From Candidatus Devosia phytovorans (GTDB lineage: Bacteria > Pseudomonadota > Alphaproteobacteria > Rhizobiales > Devosiaceae), in NCBI GenBank assembly GCA_029202405.1, contig CP119312.1, forward strand, positions 3,663,001-3,727,000: DNA of 64,000 nt. Direction: 5' to 3'. Both the position numbers and the translations under genes were made by a program. The notes under the pieces are model-generated. The model made no database searches. It was not told where the DNA came from and worked only from the letters and a program-made list of their open reading frames with translations. This document shows, piece by piece, positions 45,786-54,176 of the stretch; positions within the stretch are counted from its first letter, which is position 1, and every line of letters begins with the position of its first letter.

Positions 45786-46436
45786 TTAACTTGCCGCTGC
45801 GCGGGCGTTCCTGATGAATGCCTCGATCAGCCGCTTGTCCTTGACGCCAGGCCGGCTTTCGACCCCGGAGGATACATCCACCGCAAAGGGGCGGACAATC
45901 CTGATGGCCTCGGCAACGGTCTGCGGCGTCAGGCCCCCGGAAAGCATGAAGGGGATGGACGGGTCAAGGGCTTCGAGCAAAGACCAGTCAAAGGTATCGC
46001 CCAATCCGCCCGGCCGATCGGCGCCCTTGGGCGGCTTGGCATCGAGCAGGATACGGTCGGCGACATCAAGGAAACTGGCGACATGGGCCACATCCTCGGC
46101 CGAACCGATGGGGACCGCCTTCATGATCTCGACACCCGCCTCGGCCCGGATGGCCTCCACCCGATGCGGGGATTCAGGGCCATGCAGCTGGATCCAGTCA
46201 GGGCCAAGGGCGGCGACTTCAGCGACGCAGCTATTGTCGGGATTGACCAGCAGAACACAGGTCTCGATGCGGCCGCGGGCGGCAGAAATCAAAGTGCCGA
46301 TGTCCTCGATCGAAACGTGGCGCGGCGAGCGCGCAAAATGCACGAAACCGACCATGTCGGCGCCGGCGTCAATTGTGGCATCCAGCAGATCGAGGGTCTT
46401 GATGCCGCAAATCTTGATGATGATCGGGTCGGCCAT
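45786..46436 (-). CDS. trpF: Phosphoribosylanthranilate isomerase
   Basis: A 216-residue TIM-barrel enzyme that turns phosphoribosylanthranilate into CdRP. The catalytic Cys is in IKICGIK at the N-terminus and the acid Asp in LLDAKPPKGAD; PFMLSGGLTPQTVAEAI and VDVSSGVESRPGVKD bind the phosphate. First of the trpFBA group; trpE, trpD and trpC are not in the window. Confidence 0.96.
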   Translation of the reverse strand: MADPIIIKICGIKTLDLLDATIDAGADMVGFVHFARSPRHVSIEDIGTLISAARGRIETCVLLVNPDNSCVAEVAALGPDWIQLHGPESPHRVEAIRAEAGVEIMKAVPIGSAEDVAHVASFLDVADRILLDAKPPKGADRPGGLGDTFDWSLLEALDPSIPFMLSGGLTPQTVAEAIRIVRPFAVDVSSGVESRPGVKDKRLIEAFIRNARAAAS

Positions 46437-46444
46437 GGCCTTGC

Positions 46445-46813
46445 TCAGCGCAGCTCCAGCAGATCGTCGGCTTCGGCCGGACGGCCATTGGGCGCCTGAC
46501 CGTGCTTGCGGCGCAGGCTTTCCAGTTCGCTGGACAGCTGTCTGGCCTCGCGGCGCCAGTGCTTTTCGCTGCGACGGTGCCCAGCTTGCGAGAACCAGGT
46601 GGCAATGCCGCCGAGCAGCACGCCAAGCAGCAGGATGACGAACATCACCACAAAGAGCGGCACGCCATAGCCCGGTGCCACGGCGCTATCGGCAGAAACG
46701 AAGGGATTGAAATTGACGGCGACGAAGTGCCGGTTGGCCAGGGCGAAGATGATCAACCCCAGACAGAGCGGAACGAGCACCACCCAACCGACAATTTTGT
46801 TGACCATATACAA
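46445..46813 (-). CDS. LapA-domain (DUF1049) membrane protein
   Basis: A 122-residue protein with two membrane segments (about 5-26 and 48-70) and a charged, helical C-terminus (AGHRRSEKHWRREARQLSSELESLRRK). ANRHFVAVNFNPF is typical of LapA/DUF1049, small proteins linked to LPS assembly with LapB in Enterobacteria. It is commonly encoded between ihfB and trpF in Rhizobiales, as here. Starts at 46813 and 46807 are both possible. Confidence 0.88.
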   Translation of the reverse strand: MYMVNKIVGWVVLVPLCLGLIIFALANRHFVAVNFNPFVSADSAVAPGYGVPLFVVMFVILLLGVLLGGIATWFSQAGHRRSEKHWRREARQLSSELESLRRKHGQAPNGRPAEADDLLELR

Positions 46814-46854
46814 GATGCCTATGGAGCCCTTGCCCCGTTAGAGAAGCGTTGATC

Positions 46855-46898
46855 GCGCTTCCGAACGGAAAAGTGGCATCCACTTTTCCCGGAAGCGC
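46855..46898 (-). terminator. Palindromic element after ihfB
   Basis: GCGCTTCCG (46855-46863) pairs with CGGAAGCGC (46890-46898), enclosing GGAAAAGTGG-CAT-CCACTTTTCC (46867-46889), a 10-bp perfect inner stem. It abuts the ihfB stop codon and shares its core with the element at 38595-38639. Confidence 0.7.
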
Positions 46899-47180
46899 TC
46901 AGGTGCGGTTCAGCCGCTCGCGAATTTCCTTGCCGGCCTTGAACTGGGGCACATACTTCTCGCCCACATCGACCTGCTCGCCGGTGCGCGGATTGCGACC
47001 GACGCGGGCAGGGCGGTTCTTGACCGAAAAGGCGCCAAAGCCACGCAATTCCACGCGATCACCGCGTGCCATCGCGTCCCCGATCTCGTCGAGGATGGCA
47101 TTGACGATATTTTCGATATCACGCTGGAACAGATGCGGATTTTCCGCCGCGAGTTTCTCGACGAGTTCCGACTTGATCAT
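46899..47180 (-). CDS. ihfB: Integration host factor subunit beta
   Basis: A 93-residue HU/IHF protein. VELRGFGAFSVKNRPARVGRNPRTGE carries the DNA-intercalating beta-arm with its proline, and the following VDVGEKYVPQFKAGKEIRERL is IHF-beta-like. It pairs with IhfA (elsewhere) to bend DNA. It lies downstream of sppA in the common Rhizobiales order. Confidence 0.95.
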   Translation of the reverse strand: MIKSELVEKLAAENPHLFQRDIENIVNAILDEIGDAMARGDRVELRGFGAFSVKNRPARVGRNPRTGEQVDVGEKYVPQFKAGKEIRERLNRT

Positions 47181-47218
47181 CCCAGGCTCCAGTTACCGGA
47201 CGTCCATGCTCCAATAGA

Positions 47219-48157
47219 TCAGGAGCGCGAACCAACCTGCCAAAGCGAGACCAAACCGTCAAGCGTCATGGAGCCTTCTGGTAGACCAAGCATGGCCTTA
47301 GCCTGTCCGCCAAGGAAGGTGCCGAGCAGGCTGAAGCCTTCATCGGGCAGCGGATAGACCGTGACGACGTCGAGGTCCTCGGGCAGGTCACGTTCAGCCT
47401 GCAGCCAGTTCAGGGCCTCCAGCTCACCACCAATGTCATCGATCAGCCCGGTCTCGACTCCAACGCGGCCGCTCATGATGCGGCCGTCCGAGAGGGCAAG
47501 GGTTGCCGGACGCGTCAGGCCGCGACGTTGTGCCACGACGTCGACGAACCATTGAAAGCTGTCGTCGACCAGTTCGGCGATGGATGCGCGCGGCGCGCCT
47601 TCCATAGGCTCGTCAAAGTCGGGCTCGGCCTTGAGCGGACCGGAAGCGACCTTGTCGAGATCGACGCCGATGGTTTCGAGGAGCTTGCCGGCATTGACAT
47701 GCTGGAACAGCACGCCGATCGAGCCGACGATGGAAAGCCGCCGGGCAAAGATGCGATCGGTGGCGATGGCGGTCATATAGGCAGCCGAGGCGCCGACTTC
47801 CTTGATGACCGAAACGGTCGGCTTGGCCGCGCGCAGCTGCGTCATGGCTTCATAGAGCTCTTCGCCACCGGCCGAGGTGCCACCAGGGGAATTGATGGCG
47901 ACGATCACCGCCTTGACCGCATCGTCCTCGGCAAGGTCCTGCATGACTTCAAGCCGCGTCGGATCGGTGGCTATAGTGCCGTCGATGACGATGCGGGCCA
48001 CATATTGCGCCGGCGCCTGGGGGAGAGCGAAGCGACCGAGGCCGATGACGACAGCGATCGCGAGGGCGATGAATGCCAGCACGCGCCAGAGACCACGCGA
48101 CTTGCGGTAACGCTCGGCGGCAATCACGGCGTGAGGATCAGCGTGCTGGTCGGTCAT
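47219..48157 (-). CDS. sppA: Signal peptide peptidase SppA (short form)
   Basis: A 312-residue inner-membrane serine protease that clears cut signal peptides. One membrane anchor (about 23-46); the S49-family nucleophile Ser lies in KEVGASAAYMTAIATDRIFA and the general base Lys in KVASGPLKAEPDF. The AVIVAINSPGGTSAGGEELYEAM stretch forms the substrate groove. Short, single-domain type (E. coli SppA is duplicated). Confidence 0.94.
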   Translation of the reverse strand: MTDQHADPHAVIAAERYRKSRGLWRVLAFIALAIAVVIGLGRFALPQAPAQYVARIVIDGTIATDPTRLEVMQDLAEDDAVKAVIVAINSPGGTSAGGEELYEAMTQLRAAKPTVSVIKEVGASAAYMTAIATDRIFARRLSIVGSIGVLFQHVNAGKLLETIGVDLDKVASGPLKAEPDFDEPMEGAPRASIAELVDDSFQWFVDVVAQRRGLTRPATLALSDGRIMSGRVGVETGLIDDIGGELEALNWLQAERDLPEDLDVVTVYPLPDEGFSLLGTFLGGQAKAMLGLPEGSMTLDGLVSLWQVGSRS

Positions 48158-48223
48158 CAGGGCCTCGTTTACATTTCGGCTTCCGACCTAGCCGCGCTGT
48201 GCCAGCTTGGCAAGCGAGGGTTC

Positions 48224-48559
48224 TCAACCGGCCTTTTTAGCTGCCAGCTTCTCCTGAGCCGTCACATAGGCCCGCAGCGCCTTGTTGATGTCGGTCTGAT
48301 AGCCCTTGCCGTCCTTGGCATGGCTTTTGAACCAATGGAGGATGTCCATATCGAGCCGCAAGGTCGTCTGCTGCTTGTGCATGCGACGATAGCTCACGCC
48401 TTGTACGGCATTCTCAAAAAACTCGTCGGTCAGCTCAGGAATGTCGGACAAGTCGATCTCGCTGTCGGGACGCTCGGATAACGCCTTGAGCTCAGCAATC
48501 TGTTCTTCCGTCAGTGGCTTGCGGATATATCTAACGATATTTTCCTCGGTGTCGCTCAT
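48224..48559 (-). CDS. brnA: BrnA family antitoxin
   Basis: A 111-residue protein. The C-terminal QQTTLRLDMDILHWFKSHAKDGKGYQTDINKALRAYV is a ribbon-helix-helix DNA-binding domain of the BrnA (DUF4415) family; the N-terminal half is acidic and probably binds the toxin. It starts inside the end of the brnT remnant on the same strand, the usual brnT-brnA overlap, and normally represses the operon with bound toxin. Intact here although the toxin is not. Confidence 0.9.
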   Translation of the reverse strand: MSDTEENIVRYIRKPLTEEQIAELKALSERPDSEIDLSDIPELTDEFFENAVQGVSYRRMHKQQTTLRLDMDILHWFKSHAKDGKGYQTDINKALRAYVTAQEKLAAKKAG

Positions 48560-48822
48560 AGCGCTGCCTCTCGTCCTCTGTGGCTTGGCGGGCCGAAATG
48601 ACCCGGGTGATCACCCTGCCTTGCCGATACCGATCCACGTAGATAACAACCAACAAGGACCAGGCCAGACCGATGAATTTTCCAGCGATCCTCGCCATCT
48701 ATGGTTTGATCGTATTCCGTTAGTTCGAACGGGTCGTCGAAAACCGCCAAAGCAGCTTCAAAGCTGAGCTCATGCTTCAGCCTGTTGGTCCGATTCTTCT
48801 CATTGTCCCACTCGAATTCCAC
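48531..48822 (-). pseudogene. brnT: BrnT toxin gene with a 1-base frameshift
   Basis: The first part reads VEFEWDNEKNRTNRLKHELSFEAALAVFDDPF...GEDRWKI from a GTG at 48822, a clear BrnT ribonuclease N-terminus. At about 48675 one extra base shifts the frame: the uninterrupted frame goes to unrelated sequence, while the neighbouring frame gives IGLAWSLLVVIYVDRYRQGRVITRVISARQATEDERQRYER, the conserved BrnT second half with RVISARQAT, ending at TAG 48531. So the toxin is broken, unless the base is a sequencing error or a recoding site. The GNAT gene's 3' end touches it. Confidence 0.85.
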
Positions 48823-48868
48823 GCGTCGCCCCACCACGCATGATCGGAATGTAACTACAGATTTGTAG

Positions 48869-49372
48869 TTACACAAGCTTGCGGGTCATCAGCCGGGCGG
48901 CGGTTTCGTAGCTCTGTAGCTTGTCGTTGAGTTCTGGCAGGTTCTGGGCACGGAAGCCGTGCTTGTGCCAGAAGGGCATCGAGCCATTGACGGCAACGAG
49001 GCTGACGCTTGGCAGACCTATTGCCCGGGCGTGGCGCAGGATATCGCCGACGATCATGGCCGCCGCGCCAGTGCCACGAGCGGCGTTGAGCAGCGCCAGG
49101 TCGTGCAGGTAGAGCGTGTCCGCATCGCCGGGAATATCTTCCAGCAATGAGTTTAGCGGCGGCAATTCGCCGAAGCGCCAGGGGTGGGACAGGATATAGC
49201 CCGAAGGGACGCCATTGAGTTCGAGCAGGCGCGTGCCATCGGGATAAAGGCGCAGGCGCTCGGCAAAGACGGCAAGGTCTTCCGGGAAAGACGGATGCAC
49301 CGTCGCTGCGATCGCCTCGACCGCAGGCAGGTCGAGCGTGGTCATGGCCCGCCAATGCATTGTCTGTCTCAT
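48869..49372 (-). CDS. GNAT family N-acetyltransferase
   Basis: A 167-residue acetyltransferase. Acetyl-CoA loop at ARGTGAAAMIVGDILRHARA (R/Q-x-x-G-x-A/G type), preceded by LYLHDLALLNAA, and a final FWHKHGFRAQNLPEL, the motif B of the fold. The substrate is unknown. Starts at 49372 or at 49345 (MTTLDL) are possible. It lies between rpsA and the brnTA locus, not part of the usual rpsA-sppA order. Confidence 0.85.
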   Translation of the reverse strand: MRQTMHWRAMTTLDLPAVEAIAATVHPSFPEDLAVFAERLRLYPDGTRLLELNGVPSGYILSHPWRFGELPPLNSLLEDIPGDADTLYLHDLALLNAARGTGAAAMIVGDILRHARAIGLPSVSLVAVNGSMPFWHKHGFRAQNLPELNDKLQSYETAARLMTRKLV

Positions 49373-49388
49373 ACGCCTCTATAGAAAG

Positions 49389-49417
49389 CAAAAGGCCCGC
49401 GCTGGGAAGCGCGGGCC
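49389..49417 (-). terminator. Intrinsic terminator after rpsA
   Basis: On the minus strand GGCCCGCGCT-TCCC-AGCGCGGGCC forms a 10-bp perfect stem followed by TTTTG. It starts 21 bases after the rpsA stop. Confidence 0.9.
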
Positions 49418-49437
49418 CGATGGTCAGGCGGACGGAA

Positions 49438-51162
49438 TTACTTCTCGTCGCGACCCTTGAGGGCTGCGCCCAGGATGTCGCCCAGCGATGCGCCCGAGTC
49501 GGACGAACCGTAGTTGGCAACAGCTTCCTTTTCCTCGGCGATTTCCAGTGCCTTGATCGACAGCTGGATGCGCGAGGTCTTGCGATCGTACTGGGTGACG
49601 CGTGCGTCGACCTTTTCGCCCTTGCTGAAACGCTCGGGACGCTGATCGTTGCGATCGCGGCTGAGGTCAGCACGACGGATGAAGGCGGTCATTTCGGTGT
49701 CGGCGATACGGACTTCAATGCCCCCATCGTTGACTTCGATGACCGTGCCGGTCACGACAGCATTCTTGCGGATGCCGCCGGCTTCGCCAGCGCCAGCGTC
49801 AGCACCGGTTGCCGACGAGGTGGTCTCGCCAGTTGCCAGCTGCTTGATGCCCAGGGAGATGCGTTCCTTTTCGACGTCAACGTCGAGGACCTTGGCCGAA
49901 ACCATGTCACCGCGGTTGTAGTCTTCAAGGGCCACTTCGCCCGACTTCTGCCAGTCGAGGTCGGACAGGTGAACCATGCCATCCACATCGCCGTCGAGGC
50001 CGATGAACAGGCCGAATTCGGTCTTGTTCTTGACTTCGCCTTCGATGGTCGAGCCGACCGGGAACTTCTCGGCGAAGCTTTCCCATGGGTTTGCCAGGGT
50101 CTGCTTGAGGCCGAGCGAGATACGGCGCTTGTCGGGATCGACTTCGAGCACGACGACTTCGACTTCCTGGGAGGTCGAGACGATCTTGCCGGGGTGCACG
50201 TTCTTCTTGGTCCAGCTCATTTCGGAGACGTGGATCAGGCCTTCGATGCCGGGCTCGAGTTCAACAAAAGCACCGTAGTCGGTGATGTTGGTGACGCGGC
50301 CAGTGAACTTGGCTTCGATCGGGTACTTGGCTTCGATACCATCCCACGGATCGGCCTGAAGCTGCTTCATGCCGAGCGAGATACGGTGAGACTCGTGGTT
50401 GATGCGAACGATCTGGACCTTGATGGTCTCGCCGATCGTGAGCACTTCCGACGGGTGGTTGACGCGACGCCATGCGATGTCGGTGACATGCAGCAGGCCG
50501 TCGATGCCGCCGAGGTCAACGAAGGCACCATAATCGGTGATGTTCTTGACCACACCGTCGACAACCTGGCCCTCTTCGAGCTGCTGGACGATTTCCGAAC
50601 GCTGTTCGGCGCGCGATTCTTCCAGAATGGCACGACGCGAAACGACGATATTGCCGCGACGCTTGTCCATCTTGAGGATCTGGAACGGCTGCAGCACGTT
50701 CATCAGCGGCGCGATGTCGCGGATCGGGCGGATGTCCACCTGCGAGCGCGGCAGGAAAGCAATGGCGCCTTCGAGGTCGACGGTGAAACCACCCTTGACC
50801 TGGTTGAAGATCGTGCCTTCAACGCGCTCGTTGGCATTGTACATGACTTCGAGCTTGACCCAGCTCTCTTCACGACGGGCCTTTTCGCGCGACAGCACGG
50901 CTTCGCCAGCGGCGTTTTCTACGCGGTCGACATAGACTTCGACCACGGAACCGACGGTGATGGTGCCGTCACGGCCAGCCTGGCCGAATTCCTTGAGGGC
51001 GATACGGCCTTCGGTCTTGAGACCGACGTCGATGATCGCCAGGTCCTTTTCGATCGCAACGACGGTGCCCTTGACGACGGCACCCTCTAGGGGCTCGTTG
51101 TCGACGAACGAGTCCATCAGCAGCGATTCAAAATCTTCTTTCGTCACAGTTTGCTGTGCCAA
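49438..51162 (-). CDS. rpsA: 30S ribosomal protein S1
   Basis: A 574-residue protein with six S1 (OB-fold) domains, used to bring mRNA to the 30S subunit. The repeats are visible as GVVKNITDYGAFVDLGGIDGLLH, GRVTNITDYGAFVELEPGIEGLIH and GEVKNKTEFGLFIGLDGDVDGMVH; a Gly/Ala/Thr linker separates domains 5 and 6, as in other Alphaproteobacteria. Start at TTG 51162 preceded by GGAGAAG with 4-base spacing; an upstream in-frame start at 51312 would add 50 residues unlike S1. Gene order aroA-cmk-rpsA is conserved. Confidence 0.96.
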   Translation of the reverse strand: MAQQTVTKEDFESLLMDSFVDNEPLEGAVVKGTVVAIEKDLAIIDVGLKTEGRIALKEFGQAGRDGTITVGSVVEVYVDRVENAAGEAVLSREKARREESWVKLEVMYNANERVEGTIFNQVKGGFTVDLEGAIAFLPRSQVDIRPIRDIAPLMNVLQPFQILKMDKRRGNIVVSRRAILEESRAEQRSEIVQQLEEGQVVDGVVKNITDYGAFVDLGGIDGLLHVTDIAWRRVNHPSEVLTIGETIKVQIVRINHESHRISLGMKQLQADPWDGIEAKYPIEAKFTGRVTNITDYGAFVELEPGIEGLIHVSEMSWTKKNVHPGKIVSTSQEVEVVVLEVDPDKRRISLGLKQTLANPWESFAEKFPVGSTIEGEVKNKTEFGLFIGLDGDVDGMVHLSDLDWQKSGEVALEDYNRGDMVSAKVLDVDVEKERISLGIKQLATGETTSSATGADAGAGEAGGIRKNAVVTGTVIEVNDGGIEVRIADTEMTAFIRRADLSRDRNDQRPERFSKGEKVDARVTQYDRKTSRIQLSIKALEIAEEKEAVANYGSSDSGASLGDILGAALKGRDEK

Positions 51163-51329
51163 ATATCTTCTCCGTTGCACCGGGGGCTTGTGTGAAGGAC
51201 CGGAAACCCGCCATTCCCAATGGAAATGCCGGCGCGCGAGCGCCCGATCTAAACGTTGATTGGATAGTTTCCGCTGGCCTCGCCCGATGAGCGTCGGGGC
51301 CGAAAACACCAAGGGTTGGATTTGAGCCT

Positions 51330-51968
51330 TTAGAGCCCTGCCCTGGATGCCATGGTCCCATCGACGATCGCGATGGCTGCGCGGAGTGCGGCTTCTATAT
51401 CGAGAAGCGTCGTGTCGAGCAAGTGCGCGTCGTCCGCTTTGTAGAAGCCGCCATTGGGATTGAGCATGTCGCGCGCATCCCGCTCCTCTATTTGGTGATA
51501 AAGGGCGTAGCGATCAACCACCTGACCACGGCTTTCGAACTGGCGGGCCCGGCGTTCCATGCGCGCCTTGCTATCGGCCTGGATGAAGAGCTTCACATCC
51601 GCCTCGGGCGTAATTGTGGTGCCGATGTCACGGCCGTCAAGCACGGCGCCGCCCGCCTGGATGGCGAAATTGCGCTGGTAATCGAACAGGGCCTTGCGCA
51701 CGTCGCCGATCACCGCGACCTTGCTGGCCAGCGAACCGATTTTCGACGACTGCAGGAACTCGGGCTCGATATCGCTGGCGTCGAGCGTCTGCGCTGCCAC
51801 AATGGCGCGCTGTTCGAAATCTTCGGCATCCTCATGCGCATCCACGGCCCGACCCACTGCGCGATAGAGCAGTCCGGTATCGAGATAGGGGAGATGATAG
51901 TGGCGGGCGAGACCCGAGGCGAGCGTGCCCTTGCCGGAGGCAGCCGGTCCATCGACGGCGATGATCAT
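51330..51968 (-). CDS. cmk: Cytidylate kinase
   Basis: A 212-residue kinase that phosphorylates CMP and dCMP. P-loop VDGPAASGKGT at residues 5-15, then HYHLPYLDTGLLYRAVG for the nucleotide pocket, DGRDIGTTITPEADVKLF and the LID arginines RMERRARQFESRGQ. It lies 2 bp after aroA, so is co-transcribed, and 167 bp before the rpsA start. Confidence 0.96.
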   Translation of the reverse strand: MIIAVDGPAASGKGTLASGLARHYHLPYLDTGLLYRAVGRAVDAHEDAEDFEQRAIVAAQTLDASDIEPEFLQSSKIGSLASKVAVIGDVRKALFDYQRNFAIQAGGAVLDGRDIGTTITPEADVKLFIQADSKARMERRARQFESRGQVVDRYALYHQIEERDARDMLNPNGGFYKADDAHLLDTTLLDIEAALRAAIAIVDGTMASRAGL

Positions 51969-51970
51969 CC

Positions 51971-53332
51971 CTAGCGTCCCTTCACTGTTTCAAAACGCGC
52001 GCCAGCCGCAGCCATGGCAACGACAAAGCCGGGGAAACTGGCCGCTATGGCATTGGTATCGTCCAGCGTCACCGGGCGCTTGCTGGCGAGGCCCAGCACC
52101 AGAAAGCTCATGGCGATGCGGTGATCGGCGCGGCTTTCGACCGTGCCGCCGCCATCCACCTTGCCAGTACCGACAATGGTCAGGCTGTCCTCGCCCTCGG
52201 TGACGGTGACCTTGTTGGCGGCGAGACCCCCTGCAGTCGCGGCAAGCCGGTCGCATTCCTGGTGGCGTAGTTCGGCCAGACCTTCGATCATGGTCTCGCC
52301 ATCGGCATAGGCGGCCGCGACCGCCAGGACCGGAATATCGTCGAGCATGCTCGCCGCATGATTGGCGCTGACGCTTATGCCCTTGAGCCGCGACGAACGC
52401 ACGCGCAGGTCAGCAATAGGCTCGCCGCCAAGCTCGCGCTGATTGATGAACTGAATATCGCCGCCCATTTCGAGCAGCGTATCGATGAGGCCGGTGCGCG
52501 TCGGATTGATCAGCACATTGCTCACGACAAGGTCCGATCCGGGCACGACCAGCGCGCCAACCACGGCATAGGCGGCCGAGGAGGGGTCGCCGGGCACGGT
52601 GAGCGGACGCGGGCGCAATTCGGTGAGCCCGTTGACGGTGATGGTCGCGCCCCCACCATCGTCCTGCGTCACACTGATACTGGCGCCGAAATCGGCCAGC
52701 AGCTTTTCCGTGCTGTCGCTGGTCGAGACCGGCTCGACAATCGTGCTGGTGCCAGGAATCTGCGCGGCGGCCAGCAGCAGTGCCGATTTGATCTGATCGG
52801 AGGGCGCCGCCATGACATGGTGGAAGGGCAGAGGGAGTGATGGGCCACGACGCGTCAGTGGCAGGCCGCCGTCAACGGTCTCCTCGACCACGACGCCAAT
52901 CGGGGCCAGCGCATCGAGCAGGGCGCGCAGCGGACGCCGGGTCAGCGTCGGTCCGCCGGTAAAGCGGGTGGGGAAATCATAGGGCGCCAACAGCCCAAGC
53001 AGCAGGCGCAGGCCGGTGCCCGAATTGCCCATGTCGAGCCGGACCTGGGGCGCCATCAACCCTGCGACACCCAGGCCATGGACATGCCAGACGTCGTCGT
53101 GTTCCTCGACGGATACGCCCAGATGGCCCAAGGCCGCAGCGGTGGCCCGCACATCGTCAGAATCGAGCAGGCCCTCAATAGTGGTCTGGCCCACGGCCAG
53201 CGCCGCCAGAATCAGGGCGCGATGGGAAATGGCCTTGTCACCGGGCGTTGCGAAATGCCCCGCCAGCGGGCTTGCGCCATGGCAGGCCAGGGGTGCCGGC
53301 GTGGCTGGGATTTGATCGGTCATCTTGTTCAT
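51971..53332 (-). CDS. aroA: 3-phosphoshikimate 1-carboxyvinyltransferase (EPSP synthase)
   Basis: A 453-residue enzyme of the shikimate route. GDKAISHRALILAALAVG near the N-terminus holds the conserved Lys and Ser; LDMGNSGTGLRLLLGLLA is the next block; late VKESDRL-equivalent reads LRHQECDRLAATAGGL, in which Glu-Ser is replaced by Gln-Glu-Cys, and the motif DHRIAMSFLVLGLAS is intact. This make-up is as in class II, CP4-like EPSP synthases from Rhizobiales. Starts at 53332 and 53323 both fit. Confidence 0.95.
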   Translation of the reverse strand: MNKMTDQIPATPAPLACHGASPLAGHFATPGDKAISHRALILAALAVGQTTIEGLLDSDDVRATAAALGHLGVSVEEHDDVWHVHGLGVAGLMAPQVRLDMGNSGTGLRLLLGLLAPYDFPTRFTGGPTLTRRPLRALLDALAPIGVVVEETVDGGLPLTRRGPSLPLPFHHVMAAPSDQIKSALLLAAAQIPGTSTIVEPVSTSDSTEKLLADFGASISVTQDDGGGATITVNGLTELRPRPLTVPGDPSSAAYAVVGALVVPGSDLVVSNVLINPTRTGLIDTLLEMGGDIQFINQRELGGEPIADLRVRSSRLKGISVSANHAASMLDDIPVLAVAAAYADGETMIEGLAELRHQECDRLAATAGGLAANKVTVTEGEDSLTIVGTGKVDGGGTVESRADHRIAMSFLVLGLASKRPVTLDDTNAIAASFPGFVVAMAAAGARFETVKGR

Positions 53333-53505
53333 GGCTTTCGACCGGCTCTAGCACGGCCCGTGCCGGCAAGGCCACAGCAAGCGACACGCCGGAACCCGCT
53401 CTCCACATTTTCGGTTTGACAGGGCTCCTGTTTGTCCATAACCGGACTGACCGAACCGGGGATGCCAGTTTTTTGGGCCCCTCAAACCCCAGACGAGGAA
53501 CATCG

Positions 53506-53910
53506 ATGGCCAGTTCCGAACGCGGCACAAAACGCACCGATCCCGAAACGGGCAAGAAGTTCTACGATCTCAACCAGGACCCGGTGGTCTCGCCCTATAC
53601 GGGCAAGAGCTATCCGCGCTCCTTCTTCGAGCAGGTTCTCGCCGGCAAGCCTTCGCCCGTCACCGCCCGCAAGGTGGATGACGAGGACGAGACCGAAGAG
53701 GACACCGAGGAAGAGGATGCAGCAGCACCCGAAATCGTGAGCCTCGAGGACGCCGACGCCGAAGAATCCGGCGACGAGGAAATTCCAGAGACCGATGACG
53801 TCGAGGTTGACGAAGAGCTTGGCGACGACGAGGAAGATGTGTTCCTCGAGGAAGACGAAGACGAGGACGACGAACTCGGCTTTGACGTCGGCAGCGACGA
53901 AGACCGCTGA
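53506..53910 (+). CDS. TIGR02300 family acidic protein
   Basis: A 134-residue protein: a conserved N-terminus (RGTKRTDPETGKKFYDLNQDPVVSPYTGKSYPRSFFEQ) and an extremely acidic Asp/Glu tail of over 70 residues. This is the TIGR02300 family (FYDLN acid protein), found beside aroA in Alphaproteobacteria; function unknown. GAGGAA 6 bases before the ATG decides the start over longer frames. It is divergent from aroA. Confidence 0.93.
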   Translation: MASSERGTKRTDPETGKKFYDLNQDPVVSPYTGKSYPRSFFEQVLAGKPSPVTARKVDDEDETEEDTEEEDAAAPEIVSLEDADAEESGDEEIPETDDVEVDEELGDDEEDVFLEEDEDEDDELGFDVGSDEDR

Positions 53911-54053
53911 TTTTTCAATCACTTGACCCGCTGTCTTGAGAATATGCACAGCGGGTCAAAAAAGTGTCGCAAGGCACTTGCGCGGGGCGAATTGATCCAA
54001 TAGGTTCCGCCTCGCTCCGGCAGGGTTCGCCCAGCCGGACACACCAGAATGAT

Positions 54054-54129
<76 letters not shown>

Positions 54130-54176
54130 AATCCTTCCCAGCACATGCGTGTGAAATACAGCGCCCCTGGCCGCGG

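Noticed and set aside
43851..46499. 882-codon open frame on the plus strand
   Set aside because: It runs antisense through trpA, trpB and trpF, which have full family motifs on the minus strand. High GC and third-position bias create such shadows; no family resemblance.
51163..51312. 50-residue N-terminal extension of ribosomal protein S1
   Set aside because: The TTG at 51162 has GGAGAAG at good spacing and gives a typical S1 start; the extension is basic, unlike S1.
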